Shown one piece after another: positions 1-7,366 of a DNA stretch of 44,636 bases. The stretch's first letter is position 1. Each line of letters begins with the position of its first letter. The DNA comes from a virus, in IMG/VR virus record IMGVR_UViG_3300032315_001445, positions 1 to 44,636 of that record; one strand, written 5' to 3'. The position numbers and the translations under genes are program-made. A model generated the notes under the pieces. It was given only the letters and a program-made list of their open reading frames with translations. It was not told the DNA's origin and searched no databases.

Positions 1-376
1 ATACATGATTAGTATGTCTGAATAAGATGTTACACAATGAAGTATTACAACTGAGTGCAGAGGGACTTGTAAAGTCAGCATTGTTATAAGTATTACACTT
101 TTAAAAGTAATACACTGTTTGTTATGGCTGTAAACAAATAATATACATCTAATTCTTTGATAATAACAGGTCTTGTATTAAAAAACAAGTACATCTACAA
201 TGTTATTAAAGTTTTAGGTGTTTTATAATGCATAGTTGTAATACTATAATGTGATGCATACTGCTTAAATGCAAGGATAACAAACTATGTATTACAATTA
301 TGTATTATAATTTCGGTGAATCTTACTACCAATAAATGTAAGAGTAATTAACAAGCAACTGGCAAGTTGTAATAAT
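1..376. other. Non-coding, hairpin-rich leader region
   Basis: No credible gene is seen in this stretch. It holds several inverted repeats: GACTT 64-68 with AAGTC 72-76; GTATTAC 90-96 with GTAATAC 107-113; AATAACA 162-168 with TGTTATT 201-207, which encloses CTTGT 172-176 with ACAAG 185-189; and CAACT 356-360 with AGTTG 365-369 just before the next start codon. Positions 45-63 nearly match 1074-1093 inside the structured RNA further on, so the left end may be the tail of a related RNA. Variants of GTATTACA recur with irregular spacing. Function is unknown. Confidence 0.4.
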
Positions 377-742
377 ATGCAAAACAAAATGAAAAACTTT
401 AAAATTTTACATCCCGTTGGTGGTTCATTAAATCACAATATGGAAAGAGGTTTGTATGAATTTGAACAAATATGTTCAATTGATTGTGAATCTTTAGAAC
501 AAGCTTTTAAACTTTCTCAAAATGATTTTTCTGAAAGATATGCTTCTTTAGGTAAAAGAAGTACATCAGTAGGAGATATTATTATTGATACTGATGAAAT
601 GATTCATTATATGATAGCTGGTAAAGGATTTATTGAAATTCCACCAACAGTTGCTATGTATATTGACTGGGGTAATCACATGGAAGATTTACAAAACGAG
701 TGTGAACTTAACTCTTTAGAAAATCAATCAAATGAGTGCTAA
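377..742 (+). CDS. Hypothetical phage protein with YodL-like RSTSVGDII motif
   Basis: A 121-residue soluble protein. Residues about 40-87 contain an AF..SQNDF stretch, then RSTSVGDII and GFIEI. This order resembles a small domain common in phages and mobile elements (YodL-like), whose function is not known to me. The ATG at 377 follows a short hairpin (356-369) that could affect access to the start. No Shine-Dalgarno sequence is visible. The 3' end overlaps the next gene by 11 bases, so the two are probably co-translated. Confidence 0.6.
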   Translation: MQNKMKNFKILHPVGGSLNHNMERGLYEFEQICSIDCESLEQAFKLSQNDFSERYASLGKRSTSVGDIIIDTDEMIHYMIAGKGFIEIPPTVAMYIDWGNHMEDLQNECELNSLENQSNEC

Positions 743-992
743 AAAAATAGTTTACTGGAAACAACGTAATGGTGAGTTAATATCTGTAGATGATATGGAT
801 ATTAACCACCTTCGTAATGTGTTAAAACTAATCATCAAAAATAAAAACAGATTAAAAACTGCTTTAAATGAAAAACTTGAAAAAGAAAAACATATTAAAG
901 CAGTTAATAACTTTGTTTTAAGAGGTGATATGGCTAATGAGTTTAATGAATCTCATATGTCTGATGAAGACGATGATAGATTCGAAGAATAA
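732..992 (+). CDS. Hypothetical small charged protein
   Basis: An 86-residue protein that starts inside the end of the previous gene. The middle (residues about 28-60) is a Lys/Glu-rich probable helix. The C-terminus is very acidic, with a DEDDDRFEE-type tail. No family is recognised. The acidic tail and gene overlap suggest a small early phage protein. The structured RNA region begins shortly after its stop codon. Confidence 0.6.
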   Translation: MSAKKIVYWKQRNGELISVDDMDINHLRNVLKLIIKNKNRLKTALNEKLEKEKHIKAVNNFVLRGDMANEFNESHMSDEDDDRFEE

Positions 993-1023
993 TTATCACC
1001 TTTGCACTAATCTTTTGGGATAG

Positions 1024-1604
1024 CAGTTGTAAATGCCATATAAAGGCAATGACTTCCTATAAATAAACATAGGTTACAACTGTAGTGCAGAGGAGATAAT
1101 TTATTTATGAATTCTCTATATCTTGTAAAACGGGTGAGATTAATATAGTTCCACAAGCATACTATAATTCATAAAAACGGCTAAACATTGATCCATTGTA
1201 AATATGTCGTAGTTGGATAGTGGCTTCCGCTACAAAATGAAGTTATGACATTTATTTACACAAAGATACTAATCCTGAATTGACAAGATGAAACAATGGC
1301 ACAAAACATTTTATATGTTGGTGTCAGCTATTCGGAGTAATCCTAGATGTGCTGCTACCTTGAGAAAGTAGTGAATAAGTGAGTAGACAGAACCCCAATG
1401 CTATCTGTCCAGCACAAATGAGTTCTCAGCAAGTAGTTAAAGATAATAATATGCTAGAGTCTGTCTTGGAGCAAGACTAGCTACTTTATGTATTACAGAT
1501 TAACCAAGTGACGAGTAATTGCTTTACCTACGTGACCCTACTCTTATGAAACTTATCATCCAGAAATGGACTTTCAGTTAGTAATAAGACAAGAGGGTGC
1601 TAAA
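1024..1604 (+). ncRNA. Candidate large structured RNA, copy 1
   Basis: A gene-free stretch of about 580 bases with nested helices. CAGTTGTAA 1024-1032 pairs with TTACAACTG 1074-1082 and encloses two hairpins (1034-1048 and 1056-1073). TATGAATT 1106-1113 pairs with AATTCATA 1166-1173. TGTGCTG 1348-1354 pairs with CAGCACA 1410-1416 and encloses CTAC/GTAG (1355-1371) and GACAGA/TCTGTC (1386-1409). ACCCT 1535-1539 plus TCTTAT 1542-1547 pair with ATAAGA 1584-1589 plus AGGGT 1594-1598. A second copy at 7985-8295 keeps the loops and junctions (CTTGRGAAA, GTTCYCAGCAARTAG, GTGACCCTACTYTTAT, GGGTGCTAAA) while helix sequences change with pairing preserved. It ends 28 bases before a start codon, so it could be a cis leader or a separate RNA. 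The class is unknown; GOLLD and ROOL are precedents for large phage RNAs. Confidence 0.72.
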
Positions 1605-1632
1605 CCAATTAAAACTTTAAAAATGTAAAATT

Positions 1633-1878
1633 ATGATAACTATAGATAATAAAAAGTATATACCTATTACCTCTGAAGATTACAAAAATCTAAAAGAAGG
1701 TGATAAAATACAAGTAATTGGCAAAGATTTAGAGACTAAAGAAGATGTAACTGTAGATATAGTATTTATTTGTAAAAGAGCATCAGATTCTTTTAGTCGA
1801 TTGTATGATATGTTTATTGGAGAAGCTGGTCGCAGAAGATTAACTTTTCTAAGAGAACATATTATAGTGCCAGCTTAA
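1633..1878 (+). CDS. Hypothetical small protein downstream of structured RNA
   Basis: An 81-residue protein that looks beta-rich, with a KEGDKIQVIGKD turn (residues about 21-32) resembling an SH3- or OB-like barrel strand pair. The tail is basic (AGRRRLTFLRE). No family is recognised. It is the first gene after structured RNA copy 1. Its start lies 28 bases after the conserved GGGTGCTAAA element, so the RNA could control its expression. Confidence 0.5.
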   Translation: MITIDNKKYIPITSEDYKNLKEGDKIQVIGKDLETKEDVTVDIVFICKRASDSFSRLYDMFIGEAGRRRLTFLREHIIVPA

Positions 1879-1986
1879 ATATTGCAGTTCTTTACGGTAG
1901 TTGAAAATTAGTTTCATGGGTACATATAGTATGAATAGGTGTTTGAAAAGTCAAATACTTTACTTAGTATCAGGGTTTTATTTGAG

Positions 1987-2035
1987 TATTACCAGGAGTT
2001 GTGTTCCCTTTAATTAGGTGAGCTGCCTGGTAATA
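1987..2035. repeat. Inverted repeat (10-bp stem) in non-coding DNA
   Basis: TATTACCAGG at 1987-1996 pairs perfectly with CCTGGTAATA at 2026-2035 around a 29-base loop. It lies in a stretch without genes (1879-2098) that also holds the short hairpin TTTGA/TCAAA near 1953-1965. It is followed by TTTATTTTTTAG, so it could act as a terminator for the gene at 1633, or belong to another structured RNA. Confidence 0.5.
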
Positions 2036-2098
2036 TTTATTTTTTAGAAATCAATACCATAGAAATAAGAGCAATAAATAACCTTATTTATTTATATT

Positions 2099-2251
2099 AT
2101 GTATTTCTTAGATTTCCCAGAAGAGATAGTACCAGGTATTTATCTCATTAGTAGCTTTAATGACTTTCTACTCTGTTCTCAATTCTACGGTAGGTTCGTA
2201 GTTGGGGCAGATGGTATGTTTGTATTCGTAGAACTTGGAGTTAATTTCTAA
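2099..2251 (+). CDS. Small hypothetical protein
   Basis: A 50-residue open frame starting at an ATG behind an A/T-rich leader. The protein begins MYFLDFPEEIVPGIYLISS and continues with a hydrophobic, beta-like sequence. It looks coding because of its plausible composition and a leader like those of its neighbours, but no family is recognised. It lies between the 1987-2035 inverted repeat and the tRNA gene. Confidence 0.4.
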   Translation: MYFLDFPEEIVPGIYLISSFNDFLLCSQFYGRFVVGADGMFVFVELGVNF

Positions 2252-2264
2252 AAAACACTAATTA

Positions 2265-2338
2265 GGGCTTGTAACTCAGATGGTTAGAGTGAAACACTCA
2301 TAATGTTTAAGTCAGGGGTTCGAGTCCCTTCAGGCCCA
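2265..2338 (+). tRNA. tRNA with anticodon CAT, probably Ile2 (decodes AUA)
   Basis: A full cloverleaf is visible. The acceptor stem is GGGCTTG/CAGGCCC, the D stem ACTC/GAGT, the anticodon stem AAACA/TGTTT with a seven-base loop and CAT at 2299-2301, and the T stem AGGGG/CCCTT with loop TTCGAGT. The acceptor and D arm resemble bacterial tRNA-Ile. The first pair is G-C, unlike initiator tRNA. I therefore infer tRNA-Ile with a lysidine-modified CAT anticodon that reads AUA, a frequent codon here; elongator Met is the alternative. CCA is not encoded (CTA follows the discriminator A). Confidence 0.93.
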
Positions 2339-2355
2339 CTAATACGTATAGTAAT

Positions 2356-2396
2356 AGCTTATAGTTAATGGTAACCAGAGACCTATACTATAAGCT
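2356..2396. repeat. Hairpin downstream of tRNA
   Basis: AGCTTATAGT at 2356-2365 pairs perfectly with ACTATAAGCT at 2387-2396 around a 21-base loop. The flanks AATACG and CGTATATT can extend it. Its place 18 bases after the tRNA suggests a processing or termination signal for the tRNA transcript. No U-tract follows directly, so the role is uncertain. Confidence 0.5.
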
Positions 2397-2446
2397 TTAC
2401 TTGCGTATATTACAGATTATTAAATTATTATATTATTACATATTAT

Positions 2447-2656
2447 ATGATATATGCTTATGAAAAAATGCCTATGCCTAATATATATAACTTTTACTTC
2501 TTAATTAATGAAACAGATACTATAATAGAGTTAAATGCTATTAAAGTAGTTATGAATGAAATTAATGAAAAAAAGTTAGTATTACATGGGTTAAAACAAT
2601 TAAATCAAATAAAACAAGAAAAAAACAATAAAACCGTAAAGATATTTGGGGTGTAA
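2447..2656 (+). CDS. Small hypothetical protein
   Basis: A 69-residue protein with an aromatic N-terminus (YAYEKMPMPNIYNFYFLI) and a Lys/Asn-rich C-terminal helix. No domain is recognised. It has its own A/T-rich leader and is the first of the long rightward run of small genes. About 65 bases separate it from the next gene. Confidence 0.45.
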   Translation: MIYAYEKMPMPNIYNFYFLINETDTIIELNAIKVVMNEINEKKLVLHGLKQLNQIKQEKNNKTVKIFGV

Positions 2657-2721
2657 GCCTTAATTCCCACGCTATTAGGGGTTAATAGCAAAAACAAGTA
2701 AACCTTTTAAATTAAAAAACA

Positions 2722-3264
2722 ATGGAAAACCAAGTAAAAGCAGTAATCCTGTTAAAAACAGATGAGTCCGATATTAAAGAGGACAAAAATGGAAAAATCT
2801 ACAAAACTATTGAACTAACTAAACATGGTTCACAAAGTGGATTAGAAGTAATTGATGGTATCGAGGTTATGGTTGAAGCCAAAGCTATTGTTACCAAAAC
2901 TAATGTGTATGAGGAAAGTTATTTAGATGGTAAAACTGAGTTAGGATTCAATGCTCCTATTTATGATAGAAGCAATCCAAAAGCTGGGGGGGCATTTTAT
3001 GGAGATATAGTTACTAAAACTGTAGAACCATACGATATCCCTCTTCGTGATGAAAATGGGGAGTTAACTGGGGAAGTTCGTACTGTAACTAGTTACACAA
3101 CTGTGGTATTAGGAGTTAAAACTACTGATACAGACAGATTTGAAGCAGCTGTAAATCGTGCGTTTGCTAATCGTCAGGTTCAAGTAGAAGCTGGTGTTGA
3201 AGCAGGAGCTCCTAGTGCAGTAGCTAATCCAGTAGCTTCTCCTAACGTACCTCTACAGGTATAA
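2722..3264 (+). CDS. Hypothetical protein with Ala/Pro/Val tail, apparently its own transcription unit
   Basis: A 180-residue protein. Residues 1-145 are beta-rich and contain GGAFYGDIVTKTVEPYDIPL. The last 35 residues are a low-complexity Ala/Pro/Val tail (AGAPSAVANPVASP). An OB-fold or SSB-like role is possible but not shown by any motif. Its leader contains AACCTTTTAAATTAAA, and a long inverted repeat follows, so it may be transcribed alone. Codons are less A/T-biased than in its neighbours (more GCT, CGT and CCT), which would fit a highly made protein. Confidence 0.6.
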   Translation: MENQVKAVILLKTDESDIKEDKNGKIYKTIELTKHGSQSGLEVIDGIEVMVEAKAIVTKTNVYEESYLDGKTELGFNAPIYDRSNPKAGGAFYGDIVTKTVEPYDIPLRDENGELTGEVRTVTSYTTVVLGVKTTDTDRFEAAVNRAFANRQVQVEAGVEAGAPSAVANPVASPNVPLQV

Positions 3265-3277
3265 TTTTTTAGTATAG

Positions 3278-3375
3278 TATAAAGCAAGGTGTTAGTTCAT
3301 AAATTAAATTGTTTAGTTAATGACTCATCTAAATAGTTTAGTTTATTTTTGGGGTTCTAACTACCTTGCTTTATA
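3278..3375. terminator. Long inverted repeat after the 2722 gene
   Basis: AAAGCAAGGTGTTAG at 3281-3295 pairs with CTAAC 3357-3361 and ACCTTGCTTT 3363-3372, with one extra base, and TAT/ATA extends the stem. The long loop (about 60 bases) is itself A/T-rich. It fills most of the gap between two genes and could end the upstream transcript or protect its 3' end. No clear U-tract follows, so classical intrinsic termination is not certain. Confidence 0.5.
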
Positions 3376-3396
3376 TTATATATATTAATTACTACT

Positions 3397-4062
3397 ATGA
3401 AAATACATTGTATTAGTGATACTCATAGGTTTCATAAAGACCTAAAATTTGCAGATGATATAGATACGATTATTCATGCTGGTGATTTTAGTCATAGCAA
3501 AAGCCCTATATTTAATCATCCAGAAGCATTAGAATTTTTAGATTGGTTTAATAGTGTATCAGTAAAATATAAAATATTAGTAGCCGGTAATCATGATATA
3601 TCTATGGAAAATAAGTCTATAGATATTAAGAAATTTGAATCCATTATATATTTAGAACATACTTCAGTTAATATTGAAGGTATTAATATATTTGGTAGCC
3701 CTTATACACCAGTTTTTCGTAATTGGGCATTTAATGTTAACAAAGATAGATTAGATAATTATTGGAAAGAAATACCTGATAATACAGATATTTTGATTAC
3801 CCATGGGCCCCCAAAAAGTATTTTGGATTTAGCCTATAAAGAAGATAATAGATTAGAATTTTGTGGCTGTAGAGCTCTATATAATCATGTTATGCGTGTT
3901 AAACCTAAATTACATATATTTGGGCATATTCATGATAATAATGATTGTAATAATCAAGGTTTATTCTTTAGAAATGATACTACTTTTATTAATGCATCTT
4001 GTGTTACTGATGGTAAGTTTTCTTTTGGATTAACCAGTAATGGTATTGTAACTTTATTTTAA
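3397..4062 (+). CDS. Calcineurin-like metallophosphoesterase
   Basis: A 221-residue enzyme with the complete metallophosphoesterase motif set: SDTH (residues 7-10), GD (29-30), GNHD (64-67), THGPP (135-139) and GHIH (176-179). These residues bind two metal ions and hydrolyse phosphoester bonds. The short length and GHIH spacing resemble the MPPED (239FB-like) branch. The substrate cannot be told from sequence; phage relatives may act on nucleotides, RNA ends or protein phosphates. It leads the array of small overlapping genes that follows. Confidence 0.88.
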   Translation: MKIHCISDTHRFHKDLKFADDIDTIIHAGDFSHSKSPIFNHPEALEFLDWFNSVSVKYKILVAGNHDISMENKSIDIKKFESIIYLEHTSVNIEGINIFGSPYTPVFRNWAFNVNKDRLDNYWKEIPDNTDILITHGPPKSILDLAYKEDNRLEFCGCRALYNHVMRVKPKLHIFGHIHDNNDCNNQGLFFRNDTTFINASCVTDGKFSFGLTSNGIVTLF

Positions 4063-4092
4063 CCTTTTTAATATGTTTAAAATCCCTGGATT

Positions 4093-4311
4093 ATGAATGA
4101 AATACCAACAGCAGAAGAATTTATAGACCAACATTTTGAAGAAGGATGGCAAACATCTGATTTTATGATTGAGTTTACTAAATTGCATGTTCAAGCTGCT
4201 ATTAAAACTTGTATAGAAGAAGCTCCATCTGGTTCATCCACCGATACAGTATCTTATGAAGATGTTGTATATGCTCTGAAAGATTGTTATCCATTAACTA
4301 ATATTAAATAA
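4093..4311 (+). CDS. Small phage protein, IPTAEEF family
   Basis: A 72-residue protein starting with IPTAEEFIDQH, then MIEFTKLHVQAAIK, and ending YPLTNIK. This pattern is a widespread uncharacterised family in Bacteroidota phages, to my recollection. It is a paralogue of the next gene, which has the same three blocks. The last base of its TAA is the first base of the next ATG, so the two are translationally coupled. Confidence 0.7.
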   Translation: MNEIPTAEEFIDQHFEEGWQTSDFMIEFTKLHVQAAIKTCIEEAPSGSSTDTVSYEDVVYALKDCYPLTNIK

Positions 4312-4580
4312 TGGCACATATACCAGCAGCTGAGGAATTTTTATCTAATCATAAAAATCATCTCATAGAACACGAAGAATATATTCCTAGGGTAATGGTA
4401 GAATTTGCAAAGCTTCATGTTGAAAAGGCATTAAAAGAAGCAAGTGAAAAAACTGAGATTCTACTATGGCAAAACAATGCTGATATAGATATAGTAGCCA
4501 ATAGAGCTAAATATATTGTTGAAGACCTTGAGATTGGTAAAATAATAAAGAATTCTTATTCATTAGATAGTATTAAGTAG
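4311..4580 (+). CDS. Small phage protein, IPAAEEF family (paralogue of 4093)
   Basis: An 89-residue paralogue of the upstream gene, sharing IPAAEEFL, MVEFAKLHVEKALKEA and the C-terminal YSLDSIK. It is longer in the middle and mainly helical. It ends in TAG, one of the few TAG stops in the window. The following ATG lies one base later. The tandem pair suggests local duplication. Function is unknown. Confidence 0.7.
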   Translation: MAHIPAAEEFLSNHKNHLIEHEEYIPRVMVEFAKLHVEKALKEASEKTEILLWQNNADIDIVANRAKYIVEDLEIGKIIKNSYSLDSIK

Positions 4581-4581
4581 T

Positions 4582-4947
4582 ATGAAACAGAAAGAAATAC
4601 AAGAGCGCAATAAAGAAATATCTATAATGTTAGATATGGAATATGATCCTCATTCTAATAATTATAGATATAATAATGAAATTTATAGTGAGTTAGCTTT
4701 TCATATTAATTGGAATATGCTTATGGAAGCTGTAGAATTTATAGAAAGACTAAAGTATGAATTTCATGGGTATATTGGTGTTCATATAAGTTCTAATAAT
4801 TGTACTATGCAAGGCACTAAATTAAGAACTGACCCTGAAAATTTCCATGCTGCATTTTTTACTGATACTCATGGTAAAAATAAAAAAGAAGCTACATTTA
4901 TAGCTGTATCTGAGTTCGCTAAACTTTACAATCAAAAGAAAATATGA
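4582..4947 (+). CDS. Hypothetical phage protein
   Basis: A 121-residue protein. The N-terminal half has a WNMLMEAVEFIERLKYE helix, and the C-terminus ends in EATFIAVSEFAKLYNQKK. This A-(x)-AV-FI-YN ending matches a family repeatedly seen among small Bacteroidota phage proteins, with no known function. It overlaps the next gene by four bases (ATGA). Confidence 0.65.
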   Translation: MKQKEIQERNKEISIMLDMEYDPHSNNYRYNNEIYSELAFHINWNMLMEAVEFIERLKYEFHGYIGVHISSNNCTMQGTKLRTDPENFHAAFFTDTHGKNKKEATFIAVSEFAKLYNQKKI

Positions 4948-5393
4948 GCAATATAAAAACAACATACGTAACCTTTGAACAAGCTAAATGGCTCAAAAAG
5001 AAAGGATTTGATGAAATAACTTATAGTTCATACATAACATTTGATGATTGGAAAACTCATAATATAGATTATTGTATAAACTTACCATTAACACAATTTT
5101 TAAATAGAGGAGATGATAACGTATTAGCAAGACCTGAACAATGGAAAGCAATTGAATGGTTAAGGGTTAATCATGGTATTTGGATTAGTGTTAATTACAT
5201 AGGTAAGGAAAGTTATTATGGAGAAAAAAACAATAAATGTATTTTTGACATAAGTAAGATTCCTACAGGTAAATCAATTTTTAATTCTTGGGAAAATGTT
5301 GATAAAGATATAAAACCAAAACCCTTATATTATTCCGCACCTCAAGAAGCCTACTCAGCAGCATTTGATTACATTTTAAAAGAATTAATATGA
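4944..5393 (+). CDS. Hypothetical phage protein (WLRVNHGIWI family)
   Basis: A 149-residue protein with three recognisable blocks: TFEQAKWLKKKGF near the N-terminus, PEQWKAIEWLRVNHGIWI in the middle, and SAPQEAYSAAFDYIL at the C-terminus. I recognise this arrangement from uncharacterised proteins of Bacteroidota phages. It overlaps both neighbours by four bases (ATGA), which indicates coupled translation. Function is unknown. Confidence 0.7.
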   Translation: MSNIKTTYVTFEQAKWLKKKGFDEITYSSYITFDDWKTHNIDYCINLPLTQFLNRGDDNVLARPEQWKAIEWLRVNHGIWISVNYIGKESYYGEKNNKCIFDISKIPTGKSIFNSWENVDKDIKPKPLYYSAPQEAYSAAFDYILKELI

Positions 5394-5794
5394 AAGAAAT
5401 AAAATTACAAAATAAAATTTATTTATTTGTAGAAATACCTGATAATCCACATTCTTTTAGAGAAAAATTAATAATGGATGGAGCTGGTTTATATGTAAGT
5501 TTTGAACCAAGATTAGAACCATATTTAGCTTTACAGAGTATAAAAGTGTCTAAAAATAATAAGGAAAGTTATCAAGTAATATTTACGACAAAAGATATTA
5601 CAGAAGAACAAGCTGAAAGTATTATAGGTAAAAAACACTTTATATATTCTTTTTCTGATAAAATTTGTGTTCAATGGCTTCCTATAAAAAAAGTAGATGG
5701 TTATTATCCAACAGCTAAAGAATCTCTACAATCACTAATTCAAGCTAACGAATTAGATGTTAATAAAAATTATTTAATCTTATTAAAGAAATGA
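5390..5794 (+). CDS. Hypothetical phage protein (ITEEQAESI family)
   Basis: A 134-residue alpha/beta protein with KDITEEQAESIIGKK in the middle and TAKESLQSLIQANEL near the C-terminus. The same blocks recur in small uncharacterised Bacteroidota phage proteins. It overlaps both the upstream and downstream genes by four bases. No catalytic motif is visible. Confidence 0.65.
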   Translation: MKEIKLQNKIYLFVEIPDNPHSFREKLIMDGAGLYVSFEPRLEPYLALQSIKVSKNNKESYQVIFTTKDITEEQAESIIGKKHFIYSFSDKICVQWLPIKKVDGYYPTAKESLQSLIQANELDVNKNYLILLKK

Positions 5795-6471
5795 AAAACA
5801 TTCATTTACTACCAACAGATACAGTAACTAATCTATATGTGTTCGAAGGTAAACTACATTTTTCAAAATCACCTCAATTAGTGAATTGTAGAAACATCTA
5901 CATCACTTCTAATGAAGAGATTAAAGAAGAAGATTGGTATCATGATGAAATAATTGGAATAAATAAAAAAATTAGTGATTTAAAATCTCCAAAATTGGAT
6001 AGACAAAAAATCATCCTAACAACAGACCAAGATTTAATCAAAGATGGAGTTCAAGCTATTGATGATGAGTTCCTTGAATGGTTTGTTGAGAATCCAAGTT
6101 GTGAGAGTGTTAAATTTAATGCTTATCCAATAGGTCCAAATGGAAATTTAATCGCAACTAATTATCCTTATCCTTTCAAGGGTTTAATTTCTAATTTTGA
6201 AATTGAATACAAAATCATCATTCCAAAAGAAGAACCTAAACAAGAAACACTTGAAGAAGCCGCTAAAAAACAAGACTATACTTTAGGAGTTGAATATTGT
6301 GCTTTTATTGAAGGTGCTAAATGGCAAGCTGAAAGAATGTATAGTAAGGAAGAAGTTTTAGAAATATTAGAACACCATACTTCTTATTTACAAACTTTTA
6401 TATCTCAATACATTGATAGAAATGATATGAAAGAAAATGACGAATGGTTTGAACAATTTAAAAAGAAATAA
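5791..6471 (+). CDS. Hypothetical phage protein with GAKWQAERMYS motif
   Basis: A 226-residue protein. Residues 1-150 are variable and beta-rich. The C-terminal part holds FIEGAKWQAERMYSKEEVLEIL (about residues 172-193 in total), a very common tail on otherwise unrelated Bacteroidota phage proteins that probably acts as a shared interaction module. It starts by a four-base overlap with the previous gene and ends one base before the next ATG. Confidence 0.7.
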   Translation: MKNIHLLPTDTVTNLYVFEGKLHFSKSPQLVNCRNIYITSNEEIKEEDWYHDEIIGINKKISDLKSPKLDRQKIILTTDQDLIKDGVQAIDDEFLEWFVENPSCESVKFNAYPIGPNGNLIATNYPYPFKGLISNFEIEYKIIIPKEEPKQETLEEAAKKQDYTLGVEYCAFIEGAKWQAERMYSKEEVLEILEHHTSYLQTFISQYIDRNDMKENDEWFEQFKKK

Positions 6472-6472
6472 A

Positions 6473-7366
6473 ATGACTAAAAAATACAAACTTATTAAAG
6501 AATACCCAGGTAGTCCTAAGTTAGGAACTACTGTAGACTATATGTCATTGGGTAAAGGTTATGGAAGTTATTTATCAGAAGGCAGTAAACTACCAATTCT
6601 AAAGGATTTAGTAGAAAATCAACCTGAATTCTGGCAAGAAATTATTGAAAAAGAGTATGAGATACTATCTTTAATATATAAAAAACCAGATGGATGGCTA
6701 CATAGTTTTAAATGCAATCAAATAGTAGAAGCAAAAATTGAAAATGGTTTTATAAAATTTAAAACACCGCATAAGAGTTGGGATTATTATAGTGACAGAA
6801 ATAGTCAAGAATCAACTTTAGAAGTATTTGCTATTCATTCAGTTAAACGAGTATCTGATGGGGAAGTATTTACAGTTGGGGATAAAGTAGAAAGTGAATT
6901 AGTAGGGCAAGGTATATGTATTATTTATGGTTTTGAAATTAAAGATAATCAATTAAAGATAGAACATACTCATTTTTCTTTACTAGATAAAAGATACCCT
7001 GGAACACAATATGGTAGACATTTACATTTAATTAATAAGTGTAAACCACTATTTAAATCTGTGGATGGAGTTGATATTTATGAAGGTGATAAAGTTTGGG
7101 TATACTCATCAGTAAATGTACAAGCTGAAAAAATAGGGTTCCCTATTATTTTAGATATTGCTTCCAAAAATTATGGTAGTTTAAGATATAAAGAAGTACA
7201 ACAAAGAAGTTTCTCAACTAAAGAAGCAACTGAAGAATATATTTTAATGAATAAACCATGTTTATCTATTAATGATATTATTACTCCACCAAATGTTTTT
7301 GAAACAATGATTAATGTCCATTATACTAACAAATTAAAACACCTTGTAAAATCAAAATTATGCTAA
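6473..7366 (+). CDS. Hypothetical phage protein, SPKLGT-type
   Basis: A 297-residue protein. I chose the ATG at 6473, one base after the upstream stop, over an in-frame ATG at 6437 that would overlap the upstream gene. It opens KKYKLIKEYPGSPKLGT and has a PEFWQEI block, both common in Bacteroidota phage proteins. The middle has repeated SH3- or KOW-like turns (SDGEVFTVGDKV, VDGVDIYEGDKVWV), which suggests tandem small beta-barrel domains. Function is unknown. Confidence 0.65.
   Translation: MTKKYKLIKEYPGSPKLGTTVDYMSLGKGYGSYLSEGSKLPILKDLVENQPEFWQEIIEKEYEILSLIYKKPDGWLHSFKCNQIVEAKIENGFIKFKTPHKSWDYYSDRNSQESTLEVFAIHSVKRVSDGEVFTVGDKVESELVGQGICIIYGFEIKDNQLKIEHTHFSLLDKRYPGTQYGRHLHLINKCKPLFKSVDGVDIYEGDKVWVYSSVNVQAEKIGFPIILDIASKNYGSLRYKEVQQRSFSTKEATEEYILMNKPCLSINDIITPPNVFETMINVHYTNKLKHLVKSKLC

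Noticed and set aside
41-330. CRISPR-like or iterated repeat array based on GTATTACA variants
   Set aside because: The copies are short, degenerate, on both strands and irregularly spaced, and there are no spacers. They look like hairpin arms in A/T-rich DNA.
1024-1604. Interpretation of the duplicated RNA as group I introns
   Set aside because: No P7-type pairing with the usual context is seen, the flanks are not two halves of one gene, and the conserved junction motifs do not match the three true introns in this window.
3344-3351. TATTTTTG as a Bacteroidota -7 promoter element before the metallophosphoesterase gene
   Set aside because: It matches TAnnTTTG, but no TTTG lies at the proper upstream distance and it falls within the long inverted repeat. 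In A/T-rich DNA such matches are frequent by chance.
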